Assembly (NCBI GenBank): GCA_037044905.1
Contig: JBAOKB010000147.1
Span: 806,001 to 870,000 of the forward strand
DNA from: Hortaea werneckii
Taxonomy: Eukaryota; Ascomycota; Dothideomycetes; Mycosphaerellales; Teratosphaeriaceae
Reading direction: 5' to 3'
DNA: 64,000 nucleotides
In this document: piece by piece, positions 48,421 to 57,350 of the stretch
Position numbering within the stretch: position 1 is the stretch's first letter
Layout: every line of letters begins with the position of its first letter
Program-made: the position numbers and the translations under genes
The notes under the pieces: model-generated
Database searches by the model: none
Seen by the model: only the letters and a program-made list of their open reading frames with translations
Told to the model about the DNA's origin: nothing

Positions 48421-50145
48421 ATGGGCCATTCCATAGTCCATCTCCCCAACGGCCAGACCCTCACCGTCACGCCGGTGTTTGGTGGCATCCAGTTCAAGGC
48501 CAACGAGCTCAGCACTCACCACAGTTTCTTCCCGCCGGGATGGACCATCATCCTGCACAGCGAGGACGATGACGAAGACAACCTCCCCAAACCCTCCACC
48601 GCAGCCCATACCGCCGCCGATCCGCAAAACATGCCCGACCCAGGCCCAGGCGCGTCTGTGCCGAAGAAGCGTCATGTGCACCGCTTCAAGCGTCCGTCGC
48701 TGCGGAACGACCATCTTTTCATCTCCTCCATCTCCAACCCCTCCTCTCACGACTTCCGTCCAGCGGGCAGCCCTACGCGCCAGATTGCCATGATGCTGTG
48801 GGCGACGCTATGGTGGTACTTCCACCAGGCTCAGCCGTCGCCGTACCTCACCAATGATTCGAGCAAGCTCACCCCGGAAGCAGGACGGCCGCAGGGCGAG
48901 TGGAGAGTCAACATCAACCGGGAGGGCATCTTCAAAGGCAAGCATCTCCTGCCTAAGCTGGAGCGCATGGGCTTGATAGCCTCGGAAGATTCCAGCGTCG
49001 GCTTGGAACCAGAAGATGCCGGCACGGGTGAAGGATGGGGCAAGATGTTCGTCTCGCAGCGTAGCTTCTGGCAGATGGACGCCCGGACTTACCTCTTCAC
49101 TCTCTCCCCGGCCCAGCAGACGAACTCGCCCTATCCCGCCCTCAGCCCTGCCTCCAGCCGGCCCACAAGTCCCACCAGGGCCGGCAGCAGTCTTTCTATG
49201 CGGGAGGGCGAGAGCGGTTCCCGCCATGCTGCACAAGGGGTTGCACCTCACCTCGCACGGGCTGACACTCCTCCGGGCCCCTTCTCATCAGGCTCCCATC
49301 TGCCCACGTTCTACCCACCACCTCCGCTGCAATACACCACGACGAACGGCAAACGCCACCCCATCCGGCCCAAACCCCCACGGCAAGGCGAAACCTTCTA
49401 CACCCGCTACATCCCCAGCCTAGGCCAGTACCTCAGCTTCCGCGTGGCCTCCCTAAGCCCGAACCCAATCATGCACCGCGGACCCCAAGCCGCCGTGTCC
49501 GCCGACCCGAACCTCTCCCAACAGACCCGCGACAGCCTCCGCTCAGCCAACACCAGCATCTCCGACGCGACCATCTCCAGCCTCGGCAACAACCTCACCC
49601 TCCAAGACCGCCACCAAGGCGCCGAGATGGAAACCGGCACCGTACAAACCTGCGACGCCGAGCTCCTGCACAAATGGATGAACGATCCCCGCGTCGCCTA
49701 CAGCTGGGGCGAAGACGGACCCCTCGAGCACCAGCGCGAGTTCCTCAAGGCGAACCTCACCTCCAAACACTCCTTTCCCGTCATCGGCTGCTTCGACGGC
49801 AAGCCCTTCGGCTACTTCGAGATCTACTGGGTCAAGGAGGACAAGCTGTCGAGCCATCTCGACTACGTCGGGGACTGGGACCGCGGCATCCACGTCCTGG
49901 TCGGCGAGCAGGAGTTCCGGGGCCCGCACCGCGTGAAGGTGTGGTTGAGCGCTTTGGTGCATTATTGTTGGTTGGCGGATCTGCGGACGAGCGTGGCTAT
50001 GTTGGAACCCCGGGTGGATAATGTCAAGTTGAGGAAGTATTGTGAGGAGGTCGGGTTCTTTAAGGAGAAGGAGGTTAGTTTCCCGCATAAGCAGAGTAAT
50101 CTGATGAAGATCCGGCGGGAGGCGTGGAAGAGGCCGGAGTTGTAG
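48421..50145 (+). CDS. N5-hydroxyornithine acyltransferase-like protein (SidF/SidL family)
   Basis: Related to the fungal siderophore acyltransferases SidF (anhydromevalonyl-CoA) and SidL (acetyl-CoA), which acylate N5-hydroxyornithine on the way to fusarinine and ferricrocin. The single-exon frame is intact, 574 residues. The N-terminus MGHSIVHLPNGQTLTVTPVF is the family start, followed by ELSTHHSFFPPGWTIILHSE. After a Ser/Pro-rich linker (about 255-320), the IucB/MbtK-type GNAT domain occupies about 400-574: LLHKWMNDPRVAYSWGEDGP, FPVIGCFDGKPFGYFEIYWV, YVGDWDRGIHVLVGEQEFRG and LEPRVDNVKLRKYCEEVGFF. I cannot choose between SidF and SidL from sequence alone. No NRPS, transporter or hydroxylase gene lies beside it, so it is not in a visible siderophore cluster. 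Confidence 0.85.
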   Translation: MGHSIVHLPNGQTLTVTPVFGGIQFKANELSTHHSFFPPGWTIILHSEDDDEDNLPKPSTAAHTAADPQNMPDPGPGASVPKKRHVHRFKRPSLRNDHLFISSISNPSSHDFRPAGSPTRQIAMMLWATLWWYFHQAQPSPYLTNDSSKLTPEAGRPQGEWRVNINREGIFKGKHLLPKLERMGLIASEDSSVGLEPEDAGTGEGWGKMFVSQRSFWQMDARTYLFTLSPAQQTNSPYPALSPASSRPTSPTRAGSSLSMREGESGSRHAAQGVAPHLARADTPPGPFSSGSHLPTFYPPPPLQYTTTNGKRHPIRPKPPRQGETFYTRYIPSLGQYLSFRVASLSPNPIMHRGPQAAVSADPNLSQQTRDSLRSANTSISDATISSLGNNLTLQDRHQGAEMETGTVQTCDAELLHKWMNDPRVAYSWGEDGPLEHQREFLKANLTSKHSFPVIGCFDGKPFGYFEIYWVKEDKLSSHLDYVGDWDRGIHVLVGEQEFRGPHRVKVWLSALVHYCWLADLRTSVAMLEPRVDNVKLRKYCEEVGFFKEKEVSFPHKQSNLMKIRREAWKRPEL

Positions 50146-50356
50146 GTGATGCGGGGGTTGGGGGGTTGGAGATGTTTGCTATGTACAAATGGTCATGATG
50201 ATGGATATATATATATCAAAAATAAAAAAAAATAAAAAGGGCTAGAGAGCTTGGAGATAATCAACACAATTCTACTCATTAGACTCGTCTACTACATCTC
50301 TCTACATCTCCATACACGCCAGGTTGTCTATCAACGAGCTTATAGAGCTCACCCCT

Positions 50357-53032
50357 TTACAACCCATTCTCCTTCATCCAATTCAACCTAATCTCCACAG
50401 CCCGCTTATGCGCATCCAACGCCTCAACACCCGCCAACTGCATCACCGCCTTACCCACATTCTTCAGCCCTTCAGCGGTCAGGTTCGAAGAAGTAATATG
50501 CTTGATGTAGCTCCCCAAGTTGACACCAGAGTACTGCTTCGCGTACCCGTACGTCGGCAGCGAATGGTTGACACCGGCGGAGTAGTCACCCACGCTTTCG
50601 GGGGTCCACTGCCCACAGAAGACGGAACCCGCATTCGTGACCATTTCCCGGGCCTTGATCGGGTCTTCCAGCTGCAGGATAAGGTGCTCCGGGGCGTACT
50701 CGTTCGAGAGGTCCATGGCTTCTTCCAGCGTCTGCGTGACGAGCGTGACGCTGTGCTCGATCGCGCCGCGGACCATGTCCACGCGCGGGAGCTGCATGGC
50801 CTGCTTGTGCAGCTCGTCCTCAATGCTCTGGACTTCCGCGTCGCTCATGCCGACGGCGATGCAGACGACCTGGGAATCGACGCCGTGCTCAGCCTGGCTT
50901 AGCAGGTCGCTGGCGACGAAGGCTGGGTTGGAGGACTTGTCGCAGATGACGAGGACCTCGGAGGGACCTGCAGGCATGTCGATGGCGACGTTGGCAGAGG
51001 TGTCGTTCGCGACGATCATCTTGGCAGCTGTGACGAACTGGTTGCCAGGGCCTAGGATCTTGTCGACCTTGCTCACGCCCTCGGTACCATAAGCCATGGC
51101 TGCTACCGCTTGAGCACCGCCGGCCATGACGATGCTCTCGGCGCCGACCTTGTGGGCCACGTACACAATCTCAGGCGTGATGCTTCCATCTGAGCGAGGC
51201 GGAGAAGCGAGGACAATGGTCTTGCAGCCGGCGACCATAGCCGGCACGCCTAGCATCAGTGCAGTGGAGGGCAGGACAGCCGTGCCTCCTGGGACGTACA
51301 GACCTACTCTCTCAATCGGGCGTGCGAATCGGGAACATACGACGCCTGGCATGGTCTCTACCTCAAGACTCTTCTCCTCGCGCTGTGCAGCATGGAACTT
51401 TCGGATGTTCTCGAAAGAAATATCGATAGCCTCGATTGTCTCCTGCGGCAACTGCATCAGGTTGGCAGGGAAAGGAGCCTTCAGCACCGGCGAAGAGAGC
51501 GAGGTGGCCTTCTCGAACTTGTGCGTGTATGATAGCAATGACTTGTCTCCGCCCTCACGAACGTCCTTGATGATAGGGTGGACGATGTTCATGATCTTGT
51601 CCGTACTTCGCTGACTCGGTCGCTTCAGAGCTTCCTGGACAGTCTCGGACTTCTCGTTGGCTGTCACATAGCGACGCATCTGGATCTTGCCATCGCTCGA
51701 CTTGCCCGCAGGGTCTGAGGCAGCCTTGGGCTGACTCTCGGCCTCCTTAACTTCTTCCTTTCGTGGAAGTTCTCCATTTGTGGTGGCCGGTGCAGCAACG
51801 CCAAACTTCTCAGCGTATGGACCCTTTGCATCCCCCTTTCTTCTCTTGACCTTGATACTCTTGGCGTCCAGGTTCCTCTCGATGTCCTCTAAGCTCACGT
51901 CGGCAGCCACTGCTCTTGTTAATGCAAAGTATAGCACGTCCGCTGCTTCGGCTGCGATCTCCTCTTTGCTGTTTGCCTCGCAAAGCTCAGATGCTTCCTC
52001 CATGATCTTTGCATTCAACATCTTGCTGTCGTTGAAGAGTCTTGCGGTATAAGAGCCCTCTGGCGCAGACCTCTTTCGACTTTGCAGAGTCTTCTGAAGT
52101 TTCGAGAGACCACTATATTCACCCCAGCACGTTGCGGTTTGAAGGTGGCAGAACCCTTTGCCTTGCTGACGAACGACGAAGCGAAGGCAGTCGTTGTCGC
52201 AGTCCGTGTCTATGCGCACCAATTGCTGCCAATCGCCGCTCGTGTCACCCTTCCTCCACAGACCCCGCTTGCGACTCCAGTAGACTCCCCGCCCACATCT
52301 CATTGACTCACCGACGCTTTCGGCGTTGCTGTAAACCAATCCGAGTGCCACACCTCGTTCATCAACCACCAGCGTCGTGAATAACCCGTCGCTTCTGTCG
52401 CTCGTGACGTTTGCCAGCAGAAGGTTGGCTATTCTGATCTCTCCTTCTTTGGCCTCGGCGTTGACCGTGAGTTGCTTTGAAGCAATGATGGGCACAGCTT
52501 GCTGCTTATACAGCTCCACCGCATCATTTTCCGTCACGCTCTCTTTGCTCACGTACACTGGCGGCCGTGCCTTACCCAGTGCGGAAAGTGTGGAGCCTAC
52601 TTTGCCCGCGCTCTCGACGTTGCGGAGGTACAGACCAAATCCGGTTCCCTGAAGCTGCTCTTCGGCATCCTTGGAGCTGACAGTTGGCAGGTAAATGATC
52701 CTGCTTGCGTCCAGGTTGGGAATGGCCTTGATTTCCGGTACTTGACCAGAACTGACTATAACCTTCGCGGCACCGGCGTCAAGAAGGTCCACCACATCCT
52801 GCACCTTGGACAGGGACGATACGTCGAGGTAGACGGCATAACGGCCTACAGTATCCTTAAGCAGCAGCAGAGCGTGGTCGAGGGACGCAGAGTCGACCGC
52901 GGCGAAAAGTGCACCGGCGTGGGCGAGTTCGCGGGTGGAGAGGATCTGCTTGGATGAGGCGTAGTGGGAGACATCGATGGCGGCGAGGAAAGGTGGGAGG
53001 TGTTCAGCGACACCACCGTGGCCGTCCGACAT
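50357..53032 (-). CDS. HIS4: Trifunctional histidine biosynthesis protein HIS4
   Basis: Catalyses phosphoribosyl-ATP pyrophosphohydrolysis, phosphoribosyl-AMP cyclohydrolysis and the final NAD-dependent oxidation of histidinol to histidine. One exon, 891 residues, close to the usual fungal length. After an N-terminal domain (about 1-230, starting MSDGHGGVAEHLPPFLAAID), the cyclohydrolase part shows MRCGRGVYWSRKRGLWRKGD, RIDTDCDNDCLRFVVRQQG and FCHLQTATCWGE. The pyrophosphohydrolase part has SYTARLFNDSKMLNAKIMEE and ELCEANSKEEIAAEAADVLY. Histidinol dehydrogenase fills the rest: VPGGTAVLPSTALMLGVPAM, ILGPGNQFVTAAKMIV, MPAGPSEVLVICD and the C-terminal YSAGVNHSLPTYGYAKQYSG. No frame breaks. The upstream ATG-opened frame and a TGAGTCA site at 53101 are noted separately. 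Confidence 0.97.
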   Translation of the reverse strand: MSDGHGGVAEHLPPFLAAIDVSHYASSKQILSTRELAHAGALFAAVDSASLDHALLLLKDTVGRYAVYLDVSSLSKVQDVVDLLDAGAAKVIVSSGQVPEIKAIPNLDASRIIYLPTVSSKDAEEQLQGTGFGLYLRNVESAGKVGSTLSALGKARPPVYVSKESVTENDAVELYKQQAVPIIASKQLTVNAEAKEGEIRIANLLLANVTSDRSDGLFTTLVVDERGVALGLVYSNAESVGESMRCGRGVYWSRKRGLWRKGDTSGDWQQLVRIDTDCDNDCLRFVVRQQGKGFCHLQTATCWGEYSGLSKLQKTLQSRKRSAPEGSYTARLFNDSKMLNAKIMEEASELCEANSKEEIAAEAADVLYFALTRAVAADVSLEDIERNLDAKSIKVKRRKGDAKGPYAEKFGVAAPATTNGELPRKEEVKEAESQPKAASDPAGKSSDGKIQMRRYVTANEKSETVQEALKRPSQRSTDKIMNIVHPIIKDVREGGDKSLLSYTHKFEKATSLSSPVLKAPFPANLMQLPQETIEAIDISFENIRKFHAAQREEKSLEVETMPGVVCSRFARPIERVGLYVPGGTAVLPSTALMLGVPAMVAGCKTIVLASPPRSDGSITPEIVYVAHKVGAESIVMAGGAQAVAAMAYGTEGVSKVDKILGPGNQFVTAAKMIVANDTSANVAIDMPAGPSEVLVICDKSSNPAFVASDLLSQAEHGVDSQVVCIAVGMSDAEVQSIEDELHKQAMQLPRVDMVRGAIEHSVTLVTQTLEEAMDLSNEYAPEHLILQLEDPIKAREMVTNAGSVFCGQWTPESVGDYSAGVNHSLPTYGYAKQYSGVNLGSYIKHITSSNLTAEGLKNVGKAVMQLAGVEALDAHKRAVEIRLNWMKENGL

Positions 53033-53402
53033 GATGCAGGTGGTGCTGTTGTAAGGAATGGAGTTGCGAACGACTCGCGGAAGTCGAGGCGATATTTTTC
53101 TGAGTCAATGGGACGGGCAGACATGTCGCTCGGCAGTGGGGTGATTAGATCGCCCGCGCTAAAGGTTTCGCTTATCGGACGGACCCTGATTGTATCATCA
53201 TGCACGTCAGCCACGATGGATTTTCGAGAATTTCTTGATTAAACGCCTGAGCAGGTCTAATCAACGAAACATTATCTTTTCTCCTGCGTGAAACGAGGCC
53301 GCCAACAGGACAAAACGTACTCTGTTCTTCGTTACTGTGATTACAGCCGAAAGCAATTTCCTGCTACTACTACGAGGCCTTCTTCATTGCGAAAATGTGA
53401 CT
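53033..53402 (-). other. HIS4 upstream region with overlapping reading frame
   Basis: About 370 bp between the HIS4 start and the 3' end of the ABHD gene, both on the minus strand. An ATG at 53214 opens a 122-codon frame (MADVHDDTIRVRPISETF) that overlaps the HIS4 start in another frame and ends at 52846. It could be an upstream reading frame affecting translation or a chance frame. Confidence 0.4.
53101..53107. promoter_or_regulatory. TGAGTCA site, Gcn4/CPC1-type general amino-acid control element
   Basis: Exact match to TGA(C/G)TCA, the palindromic binding site of bZIP regulators Gcn4/CPC1/CpcA, which induce amino-acid genes on starvation. It lies about 70 bp upstream of the HIS4 ATG. HIS4 is a classical target, so position and gene agree, though it may lie in the transcribed leader. 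Confidence 0.6.
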
Positions 53403-54659
53403 TCATGAACCTGCTACTTTCTCTATAAACTTTGCTACTGCTTCCTGGCCTTCTCTCCGAGTCGTAGCCTCCGTATGTAAAGCGCCTATGATTCCTTTGC
53501 TCTCATGTTGGAGCCCCAGTGTGGAACAAGCATCTTTCAGCTTTTCCACTTCGCTTGGTGGCACCACCTCATCTCTTGTAGCGGGAAGGAATAAAATCGG
53601 TGGCCTCCTTTCAGCTTCCACCCCTGCCAAACGTCGTAACGCGATTTCGTTGTCCCAGTGATTGCGCAGGAAAGGGTGGAGATACTGGTATGGCAGCCAT
53701 TTCTGCGGATAGAGCGCGAACAGCATCCTCTTGATGGACGTAAAAGGCGTCTCCATGATCAGACCGGCAACCGGAAGGATGGGGTTTCCACCTGTCCGAC
53801 GTTGTTGGGTGAGGTACGTCGCAGCAGTAGTGGCAGCAACGCCAGCACCGACACTCTGGCCCCAAAGAATGACTTCAACATCAGCGCCGGGCTTTGGACC
53901 GTATACAGTCTCAAGGTGGTTGAGCAAGGCTTGCGCATCTAGCTGGATGCCCGGTTCAGTTGGCTTGCCCGAAGAGTTCCAAAAGCCTCTGTAGGATAAT
54001 GCGACGAGCGTATATCGTACATCGGGCTGCTTTGCAGCGTGTAGCAGCTTCAGCACTCGAGACAGCAGCGGAAGGCGAGGTGGGGTGGATGAACCATTGC
54101 CCTGAAAGTAACACACAATGACCTCCTTCCGTTTTACGTTCTGCGTGGGCTGTTCCAGGGGCGCATGTTGCCTAGGAGAGTTCTCGTCTTCCATCATTTT
54201 CCCGATGACCAAGCTTATCTTCGTCCCATCCAGACTTCTTATCCTCTCCTCTACCCATTTTACCGGCTTACAGCTGGCTTCGTAGTCTTCGATCTTCTCA
54301 CTCCGGGCAAAGGGAGGCATGTATGGCATGTAGATAAATTTCTCTTGGAAAATCACTGTCATCACGCATTTGTATGTCCACAGTCCGATGAGTAGCCCAA
54401 GGAAGAGCGCAGGAGGCGTAAGGACCGTGATGACGCTGTCCACTGACAGCATCCGGCGCTGGGCATGGAGTGTGTTGCATGCTACCGGTCTTTGACGGGA
54501 GACTCGTGGCCGCATAGGCAAGGCATGGATGTGAAGGCATTTTGAAGCAGGGATTGTCGGGCTCTGAAAACGTGGAAGGGGTACGGCGCTCAAGGTGGTA
54601 AGAGGGTGATGCCGAAACGTCGCACGAGCGAGCATGCTGATGCGTCTTCCATCTTGCAT
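53403..54659 (-). CDS. Membrane-anchored alpha/beta hydrolase (ABHD12/13, Bem46-like)
   Basis: Serine hydrolase of the ABHD12/ABHD13/Bem46 group, some of which act on lysophospholipids or acyl thioesters; the substrate here is unknown. One intact exon, 418 residues. The first about 70 residues are basic and could be a leader or be skipped if the ATG at 54635 (residue 9) is used. A hydrophobic segment at about 74-104 (VITVLTPPALFLGLLIGLWT) should anchor it in a membrane. The nucleophile elbow is GQSVG (Ser269), after VEVILW. The charge relay would be Asp363 in RDEVVPPSE and His395 in GALHTEA. The oxyanion-side motif is YFQGNGSS. No frame breaks. It lies about 370 bp downstream of the HIS4 start on the same strand, with no sign of co-transcription. 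Confidence 0.87.
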   Translation of the reverse strand: MQDGRRISMLARATFRHHPLTTLSAVPLPRFQSPTIPASKCLHIHALPMRPRVSRQRPVACNTLHAQRRMLSVDSVITVLTPPALFLGLLIGLWTYKCVMTVIFQEKFIYMPYMPPFARSEKIEDYEASCKPVKWVEERIRSLDGTKISLVIGKMMEDENSPRQHAPLEQPTQNVKRKEVIVCYFQGNGSSTPPRLPLLSRVLKLLHAAKQPDVRYTLVALSYRGFWNSSGKPTEPGIQLDAQALLNHLETVYGPKPGADVEVILWGQSVGAGVAATTAATYLTQQRRTGGNPILPVAGLIMETPFTSIKRMLFALYPQKWLPYQYLHPFLRNHWDNEIALRRLAGVEAERRPPILFLPATRDEVVPPSEVEKLKDACSTLGLQHESKGIIGALHTEATTRREGQEAVAKFIEKVAGS

Positions 54660-55360
54660 CCGCTGGATCCTGGATAAAGATTAGGCAGTGGATTCCGTGC
54701 CGATGGATAAGTGAGGATGCTGAAGGAAAGTGCGACTGTGAGGGTGAGAGAGTGCGCCTGCCACATACAGGTTGCTAGCGTGCTTACTCAAACAAAGCCC
54801 TAGAGCTCACTGCACTCTCCCTTGAAGCTTCACCTGTTCAACAACACCTTACTGTTACATACTGGTATATCAATCATACCGTGGACCGTGAAGTCAACTA
54901 GACCATCAGCCACATTCCGGTATCTACTGAATAGTTTGGCAACACGAATGTTCAGAGTGAGACATTGCCTTGTTAGCGATGCTAGGCTACAAGCATGGTA
55001 AGTAGGACTCACCGTTCTGTAAGACACAAATCATCCAGCTCTTAACCACACAAAGCACGTGTCTGCTTCCACTAATGTGATGTGTGGCTTTTTGATATTT
55101 GCTACGTTGCATTGCCAGTCTTCTTACTAATTTTCTTAGACATTTACGCTTGCCTTTATCAACAGCAAGCAAGTGGAGTCTCTACAAGATTGGCAAACCT
55201 GAAGAACACAAAAACTATTTGCGCCGTGACAAGGGCATTGGTGACTCCATCAATTAGAATCGAGTTTGCTACCTCGCAAATTGAGGTCGTCCGGCGTTCA
55301 CCTTTGTGAGCCTAGCTTACTTATTTATTGAGTAAATCACTTCTACTGGAAGCTGTCAAC
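54660..55360. other. Divergent promoter region
   Basis: About 700 bp between the start of the ABHD gene (-) and the SRA gene (+). Only short frames are present. No RNA gene or repeat recognised. Confidence 0.45.
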
Positions 55361-57142
55361 ATGGGAAACGAGGGATCCAAAATGACTCCAGAGGAGCAAG
55401 ACGCACATCAGGCTGCGCATCAAAGAGAGGTCGATGCGCAGATAGAAGCGCACTCGGAGAGGTTCAGGCCTGAGATTAGAGCGGAATATGCGAGGCTTGC
55501 AAAAGAGAAGCGCGAACGCCTTGAGCGAGAGGCAGCCGATAAACAAGCTGAATCTACAGTCGCCAAGAAACCGCAACTCGTACGATCATCGAAATCGGAA
55601 GCCGTGGCTAAGCCAAGGCCACAGCAACCCATCGCCACAAGTGAAGATGATGGTCCATCTAGATCCACGAGCAAGGCTTCGTCGCGCGCCAACAGTCTCT
55701 CAGCAGTCCATGCCGCTGACGCAACCAAGGAGACAGCGAAAGAAAAGGATGCTTTAGCAGGTTGGGAAGCAAGGAAGAGCCGACTTTCTGAGGTCGCCCC
55801 AAGGGCAGACAGCGACAGCACCCGATCGAACAACATTACAAAGTCGAGACCTGACACCGACCAGGGATCTAGCACCGATAACGGAGAGCCCTCTCGAGCA
55901 GCACCCGCAGCGCACAAGCGGCATAGTGTGTTTGGCGACGAGAGAGGTGCCACTACATCGAAGCCAAGGAAGACGAGCGCAGCCAGTGTGCCACAGTCCA
56001 CAGGCGGAACGACTACCGTCAATGGGGTTTCCAGCCTAGGGCGGATTCCAAAGAAGTCCATTGACAGCAACAACATCGACAGCGGCAGCAGAAGGAACAG
56101 CAATAACCGTCCGGGCGAGAGCGAGAACTTGACTGCGCTGAGCACAGAGCCACCTGAATGGTATCAAGCTCTTAAGCCAAGTGGTGGGCGTGTTCGCGGT
56201 ACAACATTCGAATCCGGTGTTATAGCTGGGATCAAAGATGCTATCAACAAGGCGAAATTGCATAGAGGCAGTGGAAACGTTGCTGGTCTCCGAAGCCAAT
56301 TTGAGACGCTGTCTCGCTATCTCCACAAGGCACCCTTTATGCAAGTGACGGGGCAGCTGCTTCGGGATAATCGCGTACTACATAAGCAGGATGGCCTCCA
56401 ACAGATCTTCGACCCCGAACATATGGCGGGAGTCCCGTATCCCGAATGGTTGCAAGCCGACGCGAGGGAGTTATACAACAAATGGCGCAACAAGAACTTC
56501 GAGACGAATATTTTTTGGGGCCTTGAAGCCGGAAGGGCAGCAACTAGGCATGCAGAAGGAAGGGCTACTACGATCGATTGGAATGCCGTCAATCGTGTGT
56601 CTTGTGATCATCACGGCAACGAATCGATCGTCAATGGTCAGTGGTGGCCTCTCCAGCTCTGCTTGCTACGTGACGGAGCGCATGGACAGTCGCAGCAGGG
56701 CATCCATGGTAAGAAGGGCCACGGTGCCTTTTCATGCGTTATCGCGGGCGGGCTTGCGCCGGACAACCAACCGTACCCAAACATCGATGAGGGTGACATA
56801 GTGTACTATTGCGGGACGGATAGTAACGATGGTTCGGTCACGGAGGGCACATCCCGACTAATCGAGAGCAAGGAGTCTGGGAAGCCAATTCGACTCATAC
56901 GATCGCACAATCTGAAAAATGAATATGCACCTGAGAAAGGCTTTAGGTACGACGGGTTGTATACGATTGTCAATTTCGAGATGCTAGATCCGCCCAATTC
57001 GAAGAGGCAGCGACACAGGTTCAAGATGGTGAGGGTACCAGGACAGCCACCAATGCGTGGCACGGGGGAAGGCAAAAGGCCAACGAAGGAAGAGCTGGAG
57101 CAGCTGGAGCTCCACAGAAATTTCAGTGGCTTCGCTGGGTGA
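55361..57142 (+). CDS. Stand-alone SRA (SET- and RING-associated, YDG) domain protein
   Basis: SRA domains flip out and bind 5-methylcytosine, typically hemimethylated CpG (UHRF1, KYP), so the protein may read DNA methylation. The start is the ATG at 55361 (MGNEGSKMTPEEQDAH); the open frame extends upstream without a nearer ATG. One exon, 593 residues. Residues 1-260 are charged, Ser/Lys-rich and probably disordered. The remainder holds a helical N-flank (QFETLSRYLHKAPFMQVTGQ) and the SRA core: GIHGKKGHGAFSCVIAGG (about 446), DEGDIVYYCGTDSND (about 476), RLIRSHNLKNEYAPEKGFRY and DGLYTIVNFEMLD (about 526), with a final KMVRVPGQPP. No RING, PHD, Tudor or SET domain is seen. Fungal SRA proteins of this form have little characterisation that I can recall. 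No frame breaks. The 3' end faces the aminotransferase gene. Confidence 0.88.
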   Translation: MGNEGSKMTPEEQDAHQAAHQREVDAQIEAHSERFRPEIRAEYARLAKEKRERLEREAADKQAESTVAKKPQLVRSSKSEAVAKPRPQQPIATSEDDGPSRSTSKASSRANSLSAVHAADATKETAKEKDALAGWEARKSRLSEVAPRADSDSTRSNNITKSRPDTDQGSSTDNGEPSRAAPAAHKRHSVFGDERGATTSKPRKTSAASVPQSTGGTTTVNGVSSLGRIPKKSIDSNNIDSGSRRNSNNRPGESENLTALSTEPPEWYQALKPSGGRVRGTTFESGVIAGIKDAINKAKLHRGSGNVAGLRSQFETLSRYLHKAPFMQVTGQLLRDNRVLHKQDGLQQIFDPEHMAGVPYPEWLQADARELYNKWRNKNFETNIFWGLEAGRAATRHAEGRATTIDWNAVNRVSCDHHGNESIVNGQWWPLQLCLLRDGAHGQSQQGIHGKKGHGAFSCVIAGGLAPDNQPYPNIDEGDIVYYCGTDSNDGSVTEGTSRLIESKESGKPIRLIRSHNLKNEYAPEKGFRYDGLYTIVNFEMLDPPNSKRQRHRFKMVRVPGQPPMRGTGEGKRPTKEELEQLELHRNFSGFAG

Positions 57143-57350
57143 AACAGCAATGGCGGCGATGCTTGCTTTGATTTGTACGGTATGAACGGCCGAGAGGCGA
57201 TTACTCTCTTCTTCAGCGGGGCGACGTCACCTCACTGTGATACAGCTCTGCTCTGCGGTATCAGACTTTCACTCTGGAGAAGGAGCGGCTTCACTTGGCA
57301 GCTTCCCTCAGAAGCTCCGCTTCACATGTAGTTAGCATTCCAGATACTTC

